This document shows positions 22,933 to 35,600 of a stretch of 64,000 bases of DNA, piece after piece. The stretch is from Cryptomeria japonica (Eukaryota; Streptophyta; Pinopsida; Cupressales; Cupressaceae), in assembly GCF_030272615.1 (NCBI RefSeq), contig NC_081410.1, positions 574,627,241 through 574,691,240 on the forward strand, in the 5' to 3' direction. The translations under genes were made by a program, and so were the position numbers. The notes below the pieces were generated by a model. It saw nothing but the letters and a program-made list of their open reading frames with translations. It had not been told where the DNA came from and ran no database searches. Numbering within the stretch: position 1 is the first letter of the stretch; each line of letters opens with the position of its first letter.

Positions 22933-24375
22933 TGTTAGAGTATTCAAGTATTTACTTGATTAATTAAACAATATTTGTTTAAGTATTTTAGTTCCCTTTA
23001 TCTCTTTTACACTTAAGCTAACTTTAGGTGCATAATAATTAATTCTTTTATTAATTATTATGTGCAAACCTAGGTTTTCCCTTTTAGGGCTTCTTGACCT
23101 ATTAAAGGTTAAGTTCTTTCTTTTCTTGGTAACAAGAAGGAGGATTATTACGTTACACATTTTGTGAATATTGAGCTCTCTCTTTTTGAGCATATTTTCT
23201 ATGTATTTCTTTCTTCTGTGATTTGCTTCCTTGCTTCTCCTTGTAACAGGTTTTTTAGCTTGCAGAAATCATTTGGGCTCCTGTAATTATTTTTTCCTTT
23301 TTACAGCATGCAAGCCGAAATTTGATTTTTTGTAAAAAAATCAAAAAAATCAAAAAAGGCGAAGATTGTTTTTTTGTTCAAAATAAAATAAAATAAAAAA
23401 TTTGGGGCGTTTGTTTTTTACGCAAAGTCCGGACCTAACAGTCCAGCCACCAAACGATGACCAGACCTGTCAGTCCGGCCCCCTATCGGCCCAGCCCCTG
23501 CTGCTCCTCGATCTCCAGCCCCTGCCAGCACCGGCCTCCAGTCCCCTGCGTGCCCAGCAGCCCCGCCTTCCTGGCCTTTTGTCCTGTTGGTTCTAATTCT
23601 TCCATGGTTCAATTGATCAACTCTTCAGGCTTTGGTGTTTTCATGCCATCTGTATCTTCCATTTCAGTTGTTTGCCTTGTTTGCCTTCTAATTCGAGTAG
23701 TGTCATTTGAGGGCACTCATACAGATTATAGTCTTCTCTACCTGGTCATGTTCTATTTCAATGGAGGTTCTTTAGCTCAGCAGTTATTCTTCGACAGATT
23801 TTGCAAGTTCTTCATGCTTCAATGGTGTTCTTTTCCATCTCTTTTTGGAGTAGAGTTTTGTTCCCATGTGGTTTTCTCTATTTCTCCAGTTCATAGAGAT
23901 TTCATTGTATTTGGGTACCTGGTCAGGCCTTGTTGTTGTGACTCATCTTTCCTGCTTTCAGTAGTTGTTCTAGGTTTTAGCTTCTCCCTAAGTCTAGCTT
24001 AAGGGGGGGTGTTAGAGTATTTGGGTATTTACTTGATTAATTAAACAATATTTGTTTAATTATTTAAGTTCCCTTTATCTCTTTTACACTTAAGCTAACT
24101 TTAGGTGCATAATAATTAATTATTATGTGCAAACCTAGGTTTTCCCTTTTAGGGCTTCTTGACCTATTAAAGGTTAAGTTCTTTCTTTTCTTGGTAACAA
24201 GAAGGGGGATTATTACATTACACATTTTGTGAATATTGAGCTCTCTCTTTTTTAGCATATTTTATGTGTATTTCTTTCTTCTATGATTTGTTTCCTTGCT
24301 TCTCCTTGTAACAGATTTTTCAGCTTGCAGAGATCATTTGGGCTCCTATGGTGTTGTATTTTCTCAACTCCAACA
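22933..24375 (+). mobile_element. TRIM-like miniature LTR element, 1443 bp
   Basis: It begins TGTTAGAGTATTC and ends CTCCAACA, flanked by the perfect duplication CTAAT (22928-22932 and 24376-24380). Terminal repeats: left about 22933-23308, right about 24010-24375, sharing long blocks such as TACTTGATTAATTAAACAA and CTTGCAGARATCATTTGGGC. A polypurine run AAGGGGGGG (24001-24009) precedes the right repeat, so the element is in plus orientation. No clear primer-binding site was seen. The 700-bp interior has a GC-rich patch at 23400-23590 unlike the rest of the window, and no pol domain. Confidence 0.85.
23402..24002 (+). other. GC-rich interior of the TRIM with long open frames
   Basis: A plus-strand frame of 181 codons (23457-24002) is open, starting Pro/Ser-rich and continuing Phe/Ser/Val-rich. 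It has no recognisable domain, and its composition follows the base bias of the DNA. It could be a captured fragment of host DNA or ordinary retroelement interior. I do not call it a gene. Confidence 0.35.
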
Positions 24376-25206
24376 CTAATTACAGTCCTGGTTGAGCTCA
24401 ATACCGGAGGCCTTTGACCTCTTACATAAACCCAATTCAATCTTCAATGATCAACCAAATCCTCTGCCTAAATGATATTACATTATTTGCACATTGCATT
24501 CTCATGCCTTTTCCATTACCACAATCTACAATGAAATCTTGCATTGATTTATACAAACCCTAAGGCCTAAACCAATTAGGTCAGCCACCTAAAAGATATT
24601 ACAATAAGATCATTACATACATCCATATTACAATGATATGCCATGTCGGCTTTAGACCCAAATAATATTAACCAATCCATAAATCATCCCGGTAACGTGT
24701 AGAGAACACATTAACATGATACCAGTCCATAACCTAGATAGGTACCGGACCTATTATGGGTCCACCATGCCAAAGTGTCTCCAACCAGTCGAGGCTTGAT
24801 CAAGGATCACCTTCTGCATCCTGAATTCCATCTAGAAGCCACACCATTACCACTTATGCACCCTGTCAAATATTCTCAATAAAAGCTCTATCGGTAAAAT
24901 CTTGAACCCATACCGGTATAGGCTTACTATATTGTATGATAGCATCCAGTCACCAAGTCAATACCAACTGACCAAAATATGCTTCAGAAGCATGTAACAC
25001 ATAAAACAAAACATACTCCATTTATCCAAACATGTTGGAAGTGTCCAATAGATAGTCCCTTTTGCTGATAACACTAGATCTTTTGTTAGTAACCAAAACC
25101 TGTCTGTCGGTAATCAACCATAACAGCTAGTATTGACATCAATGACAAAACATCAATGCAACACATAATAAATCTCCCCATAATCAATTCTTCCATATTG
25201 CCAACA

Positions 25207-25221
25207 ATATCCCCCTTTGGC
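25207..25221 (-). promoter_or_regulatory. E2 polypurine tract
   Basis: The minus strand reads GCCAAAGGGGGATAT next to the 3' LTR: the family tract with one substitution. Confidence 0.88.
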
Positions 25222-25539
25222 ATTGATGGAAACACTAGATGTGAAAAAGAAAACATCTAAGTGCCAAGAAGTGCCAAACAATTCTCATGAAAAACTGACT
25301 CCTCCTGAGGAGTGCAGTCCAATCTGAATCTGATCTGATTCTCTCCCATAAACATTATTTTTCACATATAACTCTCCCCCTTTGACATCAATGCCAAACA
25401 TATGACATAGATATCAAAATTATGTGAATCTTAAAGCTAACTATTCCCCCTGAGTAGTAGCACCACAACATCAATCTAGAACAAAGGATAAAGCTATTGA
25501 TCCATACCGGAATGATGCACTGCACAATCAACTAAGTTT

Positions 25540-27330
25540 CTGTCAGAGGGGTAGATACCCCTAGCCTATCTCTCAAATATTCAAATGAGTCTTTAGGAAA
25601 TGGTTTAGTGAATATATCTGCAATCTATTCTTTAGTGTTCACATAAACCAATTTGACTTCCTTTTCTTCCATCTTGTCCTTCAGAAACTTATACTTTATT
25701 GATATGTATTTAGTCTTAGAGTGAAATACCAGATTCTTAGACATGTCAATAGCTGCAGAGTTATCATAGTATATAACTACCAGTTCACTATAATTTACCC
25801 TGGTATCCTTCAAAATTTTCTTCATCCATGGGCTTGTGTACAATTAGTTGTTGTTGCAACATATTCAACTTTTGATGTAGATAAAGAAATGTATGACTGT
25901 TTTTTGTTGATCCATGAAACCAATTTCTTTCCAAGAAATAAATCTCCACCAGAAGTGCTCTTCCTATCATCAGTATCTCCTGCCCAATCTAAATTTATAT
26001 ATGCACATAAATTGATGTTATCATCTCTAGAATACCATAAGCCATATTTTGTTGTTCCTTGCAAATACTGAAATATCTTATTTACTGCACATTCATGATT
26101 TTCTTTAGGATTATTTTGATACCTTGAAACAATACTCATTGCATTCATAATATTTGGTCTAGTCTGAGTTAGATATAACAAGCCACCAATCATAGACTTA
26201 TACCTTGTTGAATATACTGGTGCAAATGTGTTTTTGATAGATAATTTCTCACTTGTCACTATGGGAGTACTTATCGGTTTGGAATTATCCATACCAAACT
26301 TCTTCAACAATTCCCTTAGATACTTAGTTTGACAAATAAAGATGCCTTTGTCAGTTTGAGTAATCTGCAAACCTAAGAAAAAACTCATTTCACCAATCAT
26401 GGACATTTCAAATTCATTCTTCATATTATTAGAAAATTTTATGCACAATTTATCTTCTCCTCCAAAAATGATATCATCAACAAATATTTCAATAATCAGA
26501 ATATCATCATTAGCGATCTTATAATATAAATTACTATCAGCATTGCCTTTAGTAAAACCAAGCTTCAAAAGATATTTATCCAACCTTGCATACCAAGCTC
26601 TAGGAGCTTGATTCAATCCATATAATGCTTTCCTTAACATACAAATCATATCTTTGTCATCTGTCTGTGAAAATCCATCAGGTTGTTCAATGTATACTTC
26701 TTCGTCAAGTTCACCATTCAAGAATGCACATTTAACATCCATTTGATAGACCTTATAGTTCTTATATGCTACATAGGCAAGAAATAGTCTAACAACTTCA
26801 ACTCTATCTATAGGTGCAATTGTTTCACCATAATCAATTCCTTCCATTTGAGAATATCCTTTACAAACTAGTATAGCATTGTTTCTTATAACTTGACCAT
26901 CCTCATTTAGTTTATTTCTAAAACTCATTTAGTTCCAATAACATTCTTATTTTTAGGTCGGGGAACTAAAGTCCAAGTCTCATTCTTCTCTATCTAATCT
27001 AATTCATCTTCCATATCCTTTAACAATATTTATCTTTACAAGCTTCAATAACATATGCTAGTTCAACTTGAGAAATAAGACATACCTCTTCATTTTCCAG
27101 TCTTCTTCTTGTCATAACTCCCTTGTTCCTATCTCCAATGATTTGATCTTCAGAATGATTTAGTCTTACATACCTTGGAGTCTTCTAAACTTCAGGTTCA
27201 CTGATCTGAACATCAGTCACAGTTAAATTTTCTGATTGTACCAGTTGAGGCATTGTCGGTTCATTTATGATCATTTCCACTATCGGTTCCCAGTCATATG
27301 ATATAGATTGATTTTTGTATTGCTCATCCA
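25540..27330 (-). pseudogene. pol: E2 reverse transcriptase-RNase H (largest surviving pol piece)
   Basis: An open stretch of 368 codons (26928-25822, minus) holds [43 protein letters not shown], the catalytic FVDDIIFGG and FFLGLQITQTDKG. The RNase H start has INLDWAG, where the usual first Asp of the TDADW motif is changed. The RNase H tail continues in another frame (25843-25560) with HSKTKYISIKYKFL and an IADIFTK-like end. Upstream of 26928 the N-terminal RT part is broken by frameshifts. The chain is long enough that decay appears more recent than in E1. Confidence 0.9.
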
Positions 27331-27333
27331 CTT

Positions 27334-27754
27334 TCACATTTGTGCTATCCATAATTTTCTGCAATCTTTTATTATAACATCTATATGCTTTTCTTTTATT
27401 TGAATATCCAAGAGATATTCCTTCATCACATCTAGGATCAAACTTCCCAATTGAATCATCCCTTTTGATATAACATTTACTTCAAAAAATTCTGAAATAT
27501 TTAACTGTAGGTGTATGTCCAAACCATAATTCATAAGGAGTCTTACCCATCTCAATATTTTTGTCCAAGTCTGCAAGAGCATCATTTCCAGATGTCGGAT
27601 CATAAGGTGTATATCCTTTCTCAGTGATCTCCCAAATATAGTTGCCAAGACATCTAAGATGAGTCTCCATTCGGATTTTCCATATCCCATAATTTGTTCC
27701 ATCAAGCTTAGGAATTTCTCTTCTGAAAATAGTTGTCGGTGGATTAGTTGCCAT
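27334..27754 (-). pseudogene. E2 gag-integrase fusion created by internal deletion
   Basis: The ATG at 27754-27752 opens a 91-codon frame. Residues 1 to about 70 are the gag N-terminus (FRREIPKLDGTNYGIWK, LRCLGNYIWEI). Then, without a break, the integrase C-terminal block GKTPYELWFGHTPTVKYFRIF starts. In E1 these lie about 1.9 kb apart (about 4510 and about 2570). The junction is near 27545. The missing DNA covers the gag core, zinc knuckle, protease and integrase catalytic domain. The reading frame happens to be kept across the junction before a stop near 27482. Confidence 0.88.
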
Positions 27755-27798
27755 AGGATCTACCTCAAGCAGTTAAGCTTCTACAAAAGAGGACCAAA

Positions 27799-27810
27799 GC
27801 TTTGATACCA
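27799..27810 (-). promoter_or_regulatory. E2 primer-binding site (one mismatch)
   Basis: The minus strand reads TGGTATCAAAGC, differing from the tRNA-iMet site at one base (G to A). Confidence 0.9.
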
Positions 27811-27812
27811 AT

Positions 27813-29100
27813 TGTTAGGATAACCGGTGGACAGCTGAGAGGGGGGCAGGGGAGTGAATCAGTTGTCAACATATTATATCAATTAATCCACTTTATAACC
27901 TTTAACCGGAGCACATAAACATTAAATACCGAAATAGCATAAATAGATACCGGTAGAAGCAGATACCGATAAGCAATACAACTTAAAAATGAAACGGATA
28001 ATCAATACAATGCAACCATACCACATAACACCATTATTTATACTTGGAAAACCTAGTAAAGGGAAAAACCACGGTGGGAAGCCTACCCACAGTTAGATGA
28101 TACTTCTGCAGAAAGTATGTGATACAATGAGGGGCCTAAACATGCAGGAAGGCACACTGCCTAGAGCGCACTTCTCATTACAAAAGAGTCTCACCAACTA
28201 GAGAGAGGTTATAACCACCTCAAGATAATTAGACAATAATCTAGTAGAATGAATTGCCATAGATAGCATCTACCATGCCTGATTATAGTCTCAGTTAAGC
28301 TCAATATCTGAGGCCTTTGACCTCTTACATAAACCCAAATCGATCTTCAATGATCGACCAAATCCTCTACCTAAATGATATTACATTATTCTCACATTAC
28401 ATTCCCATGCCTTGTCCATTACCATGATCTACAATGAGATCTTACATTGATTTATACAAACCCTAAGGTCTAAACCAGTTAGGTCCGCCACCTAAAAGAT
28501 ATTACAATAATATCATTACATACATCCATATTACAATGATATGCCATGTCGTCTTTAGACCCAAAAAATATTAACCAATCCATAAATCATCCTGGTAACG
28601 TTTAGAGAACATGTTAACATGATACCGGTCCATAACCTAGATAGGTACCGAACCACCATGCCAAAGCGATGTCCCCAACCAGTCGAGGCTCAATCAAGGA
28701 TCACCTTCTGCATCTTGAATTCCATCTAGAAGCCGCACCAACACCGCTTATGTATCCTATCAAAGATTCACAATAAAAGCTCTGCCCGCAAAACCTTGAA
28801 CCCATACCGGTATAGGGTTACTAGAGTGTATGGTAGCATCCAATCACCAAGTCAATACCAATTGACCAAAACATGCTCCAAAAACATGTAACACATAAAA
28901 CCAAACATACTCCATTTATCCAAATGTGTCAGAAGTGTCCAATAGATAGTCCCTTTTGTCGGTAACACTAGATCTTTTGTCGGTAACAAAAACCTATCTG
29001 TCGGTAATCAACCATATTAGCTAGTGTTGAAATCAATGAAAAAACATCAATGCAACACATAATCAATCTCCCCATAATCAATTCTTCCATATTACCAACA
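27813..29100 (-). repeat. E2 5' LTR (1288 bp)
   Basis: Plus-strand ends are TGTTAGGATAACC and ATTACCAACA. It aligns with E1 4781-6102 throughout and shows the uninterrupted form of the LTR that carries the TRIM at 22933. Confidence 0.92.
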
Positions 29101-30384
29101 ATTAACCCCCTATCTATTGTAAATATCTTGTAATTTCTACCACCATCTAGTTATGGGTTTTTTTTTTATAATGTACACCTGTATCAATTTTCATCAAGAA
29201 AGTTGTTTTCGAGCTAACTTATAATGTTTATTCTTGAATTTGTTGTATATTTATAAGATTTTTATAAGAAGACAAATGTAAATCCTTTTTAGGAAATTAA
29301 ATAAGATCTATTTGTGCAGTAGCACACTTGCATACAAATTACGTTTATTGGAGGCCTTCCCGCTTTCATATGGGTATTAGATCCAGGGTTTACTAGAACC
29401 ATTGTTAACTGGAAGGAGATAACATTGTATCCTGAAGATGAAGTGAGACAAAGTTAAATATAAGTAGAATAAAGGAAAAGTAGCTAAAATAGAAATTGTT
29501 GCTCGAGTTGAGATTATAGACCAATCCTCTTATCCTCAATCATTATAGACTTATCGTGCCTAAATCAACAATGAGATAGTTATTATATAGAATTTAACAC
29601 ATCTTTGTACCTTCCTAATCAATCTAAGTGTGTATCTATCATGCATTATGTAACTCCTTCTAACTATTTACAAATAAATTAATACAAAGTAATTGTTTCA
29701 ACATGCAAAACTGCACACAAAACATAATAGAATAGTGCATGATAGTAAATTTAAGTTGAATGATGAGACTTGAGCATCACTTGCCAACATACTCTCCTTT
29801 AACACTAAGAGGTATCATTAAGTCTCAAAATTTTCTAAACTAAACTTATACAAGTCATTGTGCAAAATTACCATCATTGTAGTCTTATAGAACCACTTAG
29901 TACACTTCTTATAGAAGTACCTATTTACTTATCTCTATCATTCATGATAGATCACAATGCTTTCCTTTCCTTTCTCTAACATTGAAAATGCTCATAGTCT
30001 ATCAAGTTACATGATACATTTTAATGTACTAAATTTGCATACAATATTTCACAGACTATCCATTCTTCTATCTATTCCAACATGACTTTTCAAAGTGATC
30101 CTTAAACCCACAACACTTCTCTTTTTTATGTACTTCTAGATATGACAATGTGAACACTGCATACACTATGTCCCTTGAGATTATTTACGTAAACGTGTAA
30201 CAATTACAACATCATTTCTATATCTCTTAAACATATCCAATGCGTTCATTATTTATGCCAACATTCTTGTCATCGCAATCAACATATTTTGTAGTTCCAA
30301 ACACATCCTTTCCTTCAACCTCACCATCTTCAGTTGAAAACATTTTAGCTACATCACTCATATCATTAGATATATCACCTTTTA
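29101..30384. other. Spacer, nothing recognised
   Basis: AT-rich DNA between E2 and E6. No gene or element end was found; short open frames carry no domain. Confidence 0.5.
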
Positions 30385-31709
30385 ATGGTGGTGATAAATT
30401 AGGGTTTCACCAATTAAGATAATAAAACCACTAATCTCACCAAATCAACCAATACATTAAAAGGGGGGTAAATTTCGTAGATCTAGCCATAATTCAATTA
30501 AAGAACAGGGTTGAAATACCAATTAAATTTAATTGTTTCTTGTCTCCCCCTTTTAGAGTTGAAATTTGATTTGAATTATACATTTTACAGTATAGCAACG
30601 GATAATTGGATTAAAATAGAAATAACAAAATGTTGTAGATGTCAAACAGAGCCATAGATGGAGTTCTAAGCACAGAAAATGAATTAGAACTTGCAACTAA
30701 AAAATTGAGCTAAATTGTTGGGACCTGGGTGGTAGCTCACCCTGGTCCTATAACTTATCAAAGGCAAGCAAGATCTTTTCTAGATCAGGGAAACACATAG
30801 GATCCACTATCGAAAGATTAGGAAAAAATATTGAGACCAAGGTGGTAAGTCACCCTGGTGCTTCCCTTTTTGTTCCTATAAAAAGTTAAACCTATTCGTT
30901 GTTGTCTACTCTATCAAAATATTTCATTGCATCTCTTGAATCAATTTCCTGCACACACAAAGAGTGAAAAAGGGTTGTGGATAGGGTATTTCCTTGGGTC
31001 AACCCCCAATTTAGGAATAACCTTGAAATTAAAATGATAATTAAAATGGAAATAGAATTGAATTACAACAAGAGTTTGCTTTTGAGGGAGAGGATATATC
31101 TAAAATTAAATGCTTTCAATTGAAGTTGATATGTTGATGAAGCTTGTTTTAATCCTCACACAAGGGTTTAGGATATCATGTAGAATGCCTTCATGGAAAT
31201 TTGATCATGGATGTCATCTTGATTGACTAAACTTGACTAGACCTATCCTTCAATGCTCGATGAATTTATGCTTTATTTCTTTCTCACTTGAATTTAATTC
31301 ATTAGAGAGAGAGAGAGATACAACTTAGGCATAGACTTCAAATGAGAGGGGTAGGCCTCCTTTTATACTTAACCATAGAAAAATTATTTAAATTTTTGGA
31401 GCAGGATGACACGAGACCTAAATTCCTGCCCACTTGATGTGACCTTTGTTGGGACCAAATTTGGATCTCGATTAGGAGGACCAGGGTAGTGTGGTGCATT
31501 GGTCTTGATCTAGGACTGTGGTAGCCTAGCAACCTAGTCCTATGAATTAGAACTCAAATTTGGATAGGAGGCAGAAGGGGAAATGAAAATGCAAGTTTCC
31601 AAAAGGTGTGGGCAAAATTAAATAAGACATTAGGTACTAAAAGGCAAAGCACCAAGGTGAGGTCTAGGTGAGGATAAAATCGTATGCAAATATAATTTAT
31701 AACACTACA
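30385..31709 (-). repeat. E6 3' LTR
   Basis: It shares with 36278-38663 the TTTCACCAATTAAG start, the CACCCTGGT repeats and the AAGGTGAGGTCTAGGT end, finishing in ACTACA (TGTAGT on the minus strand). It preserves the empty TTAA site (about 31363-31366) where the other LTR carries a transposon. Confidence 0.82.
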
Positions 31710-31724
31710 TTTAGCCCCCATTTT
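31710..31724 (-). promoter_or_regulatory. E6 polypurine tract
   Basis: The minus strand reads AAATGGGGGCTAAA directly before the 3' LTR start TGTAGTG. Confidence 0.75.
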
Positions 31725-33500
31725 AGTGGAAGTACGAGACTACACCCATACCCATGGTAAATTACAAAATCGAATTAAAAAACTTTCACTAAGATGCCAA
31801 AGAGAAAAGACACACCAAGCCCCTAGGGACTTTAGGATCTTACTACTCTAATATCAAGATAAAAGAGACAACACATGAAAGAGAAAAAGAACATGACTAT
31901 ACTGGCCTCGTAAGATTTTCTTACTATGAGTCATGAAAAAAAATTGATTCTTCAAGCACTCAGGCTGCTCTTACACAAATCACGAGGATTGTTTGGAACA
32001 AATATAGCTAGATATTCTTTCATTCTTGCAACTCTTAGTTGGAGGGCCGAGATTGAGAAATTAGGAGAAGACATCATGCATCCAAAAGACAAGCACATTA
32101 CCACAATCAAATGCCCCTAAGAAAGGAAAAATAAAAGGATAATGGTCTCAAAAATATATATGAAAAAGCACATAAAGAATCCACTAACAATGGGGTCAGT
32201 AATATATTTATGATAAGTATTATAGATCAAGAATAATTGTATTGAATTGACTCCATCCCTGAAAGGTAGTGGAACTATGAAAACAATGGAAGAAGAGCAC
32301 AAGAGGTAATGAACAAATGTTTTTTGAGTCAACATGGAAGATATCAAAAAGTAGATCTCAACACTTTGCATCATCCCCAAGCAGACAACACAAGAGCACA
32401 TTTACAAACAACACCACATGTATGACATAAAATAGATACAACATATAGAAGACTTGAGATACAAGTATAGGAATGTCACAACAAATTTGGACTCTTTATT
32501 ACCTTGCACTAACAGGGTAACAAGGTTCATCCAAAGAGAACCAAACATAACACAAAAACATATCAATAAACACATCACGAGGGAAGCATGTCGTGAACAA
32601 TATAACACACAAAAGAGAATCCACAACACAAATGAAGCTAGTTACGAAAATCATCTACATCCCAATGTTTCTTAACATATTTTAGGGATGGTGGACAAGA
32701 TGCAAGAGGACCCACATCAAGAACAATAGATGTAGCTACTACAAGTTCCAAACAAGGACCATGCTCTAACAATGAATCACTTTGTTTGTCACTAGCAGCT
32801 AGGGTTAATTCTTTTGAAAAATGTGAAGAGAATTTATGATTAATCTAAACAAGTTCATACATATCATCAGAATCATTAGGATCATTAGTGTTAGCATCAA
32901 CAACATTAGTATAATCTGTATCATCATCTAAATTAATCATAATAGGATATTTAATACAAAAAGAATTTGAACCATCATTTTTCTTGAGCATTTTTAATTT
33001 AGGTGATTGAACTTCCTCCCTAGGGTTAAGTTATGGTTAGACAATTGGGACCAAGTCAATATTTGGTGTCTTTATGGAGGAAAGGGTTTTGGAAGCAATC
33101 TTGCAAGCCTTAGCACAACGTCTTTGTCGGTGTTCTCTCACATAATGCTTCCTTTTAGTTTTAGTCGAGACTTGCGAAGGTTGAAGATAAATTGGCATAG
33201 GGTTCTTTTCTTCCCATATAGGGGGGGGAAGAAAGAAACCCCAATAGGTTAAGAGATACATGATTCCAATCATTATCCTTTATAGGACGTAGGAGGTGGG
33301 AAATGCCATATATAGGAGGAATAGAAAGGAGTAGGAAGAAGACCAGGTTCATTAGGAGGAAGAGGAATATCCATTGGTGTAGGGCCCCTAAGTTTACTCA
33401 AAGCCATTATCATATCATTTTTCATTTTTGATAAGATAAGAAAAGGATATCATTCCAAGGCTTTAAGGGCTTAGGTTTTTTAGGCCAAAATTAATCAAGA
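31725..33500 (-). other. E6 internal region lacking pol
   Basis: Here a full Gypsy element would carry RT, RNase H and integrase. I see only a Pro-rich segment at about 33400-33300 (MDIPLPPNEPGLLPTP) and otherwise unassigned AT-rich DNA with short frames on both strands. No YVDD-like or HHCC/DDE motif was found. Confidence 0.6.
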
Positions 33501-33509
33501 GTGAAATTC

Positions 33510-33987
33510 CCATGCTTCATAGTGGGTTGGTAAAGGCTATGGTTAATCATTATAATAGTGGCATTGTGAAGGAGTTCAAACATTTATAAATCACATAAGG
33601 GATAGCTTTGATGGAAGAGAGCCAAGGATGTCCCAAATTCAAATGAAATTATATTGATGCAAGAATAATAGCAAGGGTGACATTTAATCACTTAGTACCA
33701 ACCTCAATGGGAAGAGTAACAGAACCAATAGTAGGGAAAGAAAAACAATCATACACCTTAACCATAACATCAAATTTATCATATGTTACTTGATGTAATT
33801 TTTTAGTATAAATATGTTCTTTATTGATCACATTAACAATACATATTGTGTTAATGAGCACCCCTTGTGAGAGTTTATCTTTGATCTTTGTAATATATAA
33901 TGGGTCATCAAGTGCAACAACAGTGTAATTAGGATTGAAGGTGAAGAATAGGTATCTTGTAGGTTTTGGTTTGTCAATGAGGTTCAC
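33510..33987 (-). pseudogene. E6 aspartic protease region (Gypsy type), likely inactive
   Basis: The 99-codon frame 33987-33688 contains VALDDPLYITK, KLSQGVLI and VNVINKE, followed beyond a stop by LGHPWLSSIKAIP (about 33620-33580). This is the pattern of Gypsy retroviral-type proteases, where the active site is normally D-[ST]-G. Here the site reads INTICIVNVI, so the catalytic Asp appears replaced by Asn. The protease would mature Gag-Pol; this copy should not. Confidence 0.7.
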
Positions 33988-34169
33988 AATATTACTACAC
34001 CAAGGTTGTTAGGGGAGAAAGCAAGTGGCTTGGACTCAACAACATTGGTATAATGAGAAGGAAATGTATAGGTGAAGATTTGGAGATTTTGGTTAGGAGG
34101 AGCTACTAACTTATTCTCTTTTTCATTCACATCAGCTACAGATATAGTATTGTTATCAATAAATTATTG

Positions 34170-35600
34170 AATCTTATTCCTCAACCATTAACATTTCTTA
34201 GTGTCATGACCTAGCTGACGATGATATTGGCAAAAATATTTAGAATCATGGGAAGCTGGAAATGGTTTAGAATGGTCAATTGGTTTGATGGGAGGAAGTT
34301 GCAACATGTTATCTTTCATCAACCTCAACATTATACTATGCAAAGACTCAAAATGAGGAGTTAATTATTTTATAAAGCATTTGGATAAAGGGGCCACACT
34401 TAATGTCATGGTTGCCACTTGAGTGATGATGTTGTCATTTATCTTAATGAAATTTTTGTTGTGTTTGAACTTCATAGACATTGTTGATCACTCTCATTCT
34501 TATCAATCAAATCCATTGAAGAGGATGACTCAAATTGACTCACTTGAAGCTAAAAATTATGAAGCATCACATACAATTGCATAAACGAAGTAAGCTCATA
34601 ATATAGAAGCTTATCTCTAATATCCTTTAGTAAATTAGCCACAAAAATCTATTGAACATCATGATCAGGCACAGTATAAGAAATTTGTGAATGCAAATTT
34701 TTATATCTTTCAATAAATTCAGTCACTTTTTCTTTAACTTTTTTCTTAGATTGAATCAAATCAATCAAAGTAATCTTAGAACCAATGTTATTTTTAAATT
34801 TTTGAATGAAAAAACTAGCCGATTGTTGAAAATAAGTAATAGAATAAGGAGACAAAGAACACTACCATTGCAAGGATTTATCTCTAAAGGTTTGATTAAA
34901 TAATTTTTCCATGAGTCTTTGATCATGAGTGAAATCACTACACAAGGTTTGAAATGTCTTCACATAAGTCAAGGGGTCACCAATTCCATTGTATAACTCC
35001 AATTGGTGAATTTCCACATGCTTAGGAGGAACCACATGGATAATCTCATGAAATAGTGGTCTCACTACAACAAATGTGGGAACATTGAATTTGGGTTGAG
35101 TTAAAGAAGCCAATTGTTGTTGTAAAGATGAAACAATTTGAGTTAGGTTATTGATAGTTTCTTTAGTGGATGAATTGGAATTGGACATATTAATTTGTGA
35201 TGGATTAATATTTTTCTAAGTGGAGGTTGAGAATAATGAGGGGTAACATTATGTTGTGTTAGTATGGTAGATGGTTGTAAAATAAATGGAAGACTTGTGG
35301 AAGGAGGTATGTCAGAATATTGATTAATAGGATTACCCCATGACTAACATGTGTATGATTAACATTTTGTGTGGAAGTAGTCATGATAGAAGATGTAAAT
35401 GTAGGCACATTGGGCAAGGATGTAGGCATAGGAATAGAATAATTAAGTTTACTACTGGGTTGAGAGTAACCATGGAATTCGGCACAACTTTTGATTGGCG
35501 TAATATTAGTATCAATAATATGAGCAAGGTCACACAACACATCCACTCCTAAATTATCACTTTCAACCATTATTTTCAATCCTTCAATCAAAGGGATTGT
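34170..35600 (-). pseudogene. gag: E6 gag (Ty3/Gypsy, possibly Tat-like), broken
   Basis: Frames in order: 35591-35259 (Pro/Ser/Thr-rich N-terminus), 35188-34862 (YNGIGDPLTYVKTFQTL, KLFNQTFRDKSLQW) and 34855-34649 (VKEKVTEFIERYKNL). They match the Gypsy gag pattern of a YDG-DP-hY block, a W-F block and an E-F-x-RY block. A knuckle-like CQYHRQLGHDTKKC follows at about 34190-34235, typical of Gypsy gag of the kind CxxHRxxGHxTxxC. Stops at 34859 and elsewhere break it. Confidence 0.78.

Larger units (their letters stand above)
22469..25206 (-). repeat. E2 3' LTR, interrupted
   Basis: It starts TATTAGGATAA (TG mutated to TA on the plus strand) and ends GCCAACA. Without the nested TRIM (22933-24375) and one CTAAT copy it is about 1290 bp and matches 27813-29100. 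Confidence 0.9.
22469..29100 (-). mobile_element. E2: internally deleted Copia element (E1 family)
   Basis: The minus-strand 5' LTR is 27813-29100 and the 3' LTR 22469-25206, the latter split by a TRIM. The primer site is at 27799-27810 and the polypurine tract at 25207-25221. Compared with E1 the internal region lacks most of gag, all of protease and the integrase core, because gag residue about 70 is joined to the integrase C-terminal part. RT and RNase H remain long open stretches. No clear target duplication is visible (left CTCAT, right ATTAA). Confidence 0.92.

Noticed and set aside
23457-24002. 181-codon frame in the TRIM as a possible membrane protein gene
   Set aside because: Hydrophobic look comes from T-rich DNA; no domain, and it lies entirely inside a TRIM interior and ends at its polypurine tract.
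22464-29105. Target-site duplication for E2
   Set aside because: Left CTCAT and right ATTAA do not match; ends may have mutated or the element may have recombined.
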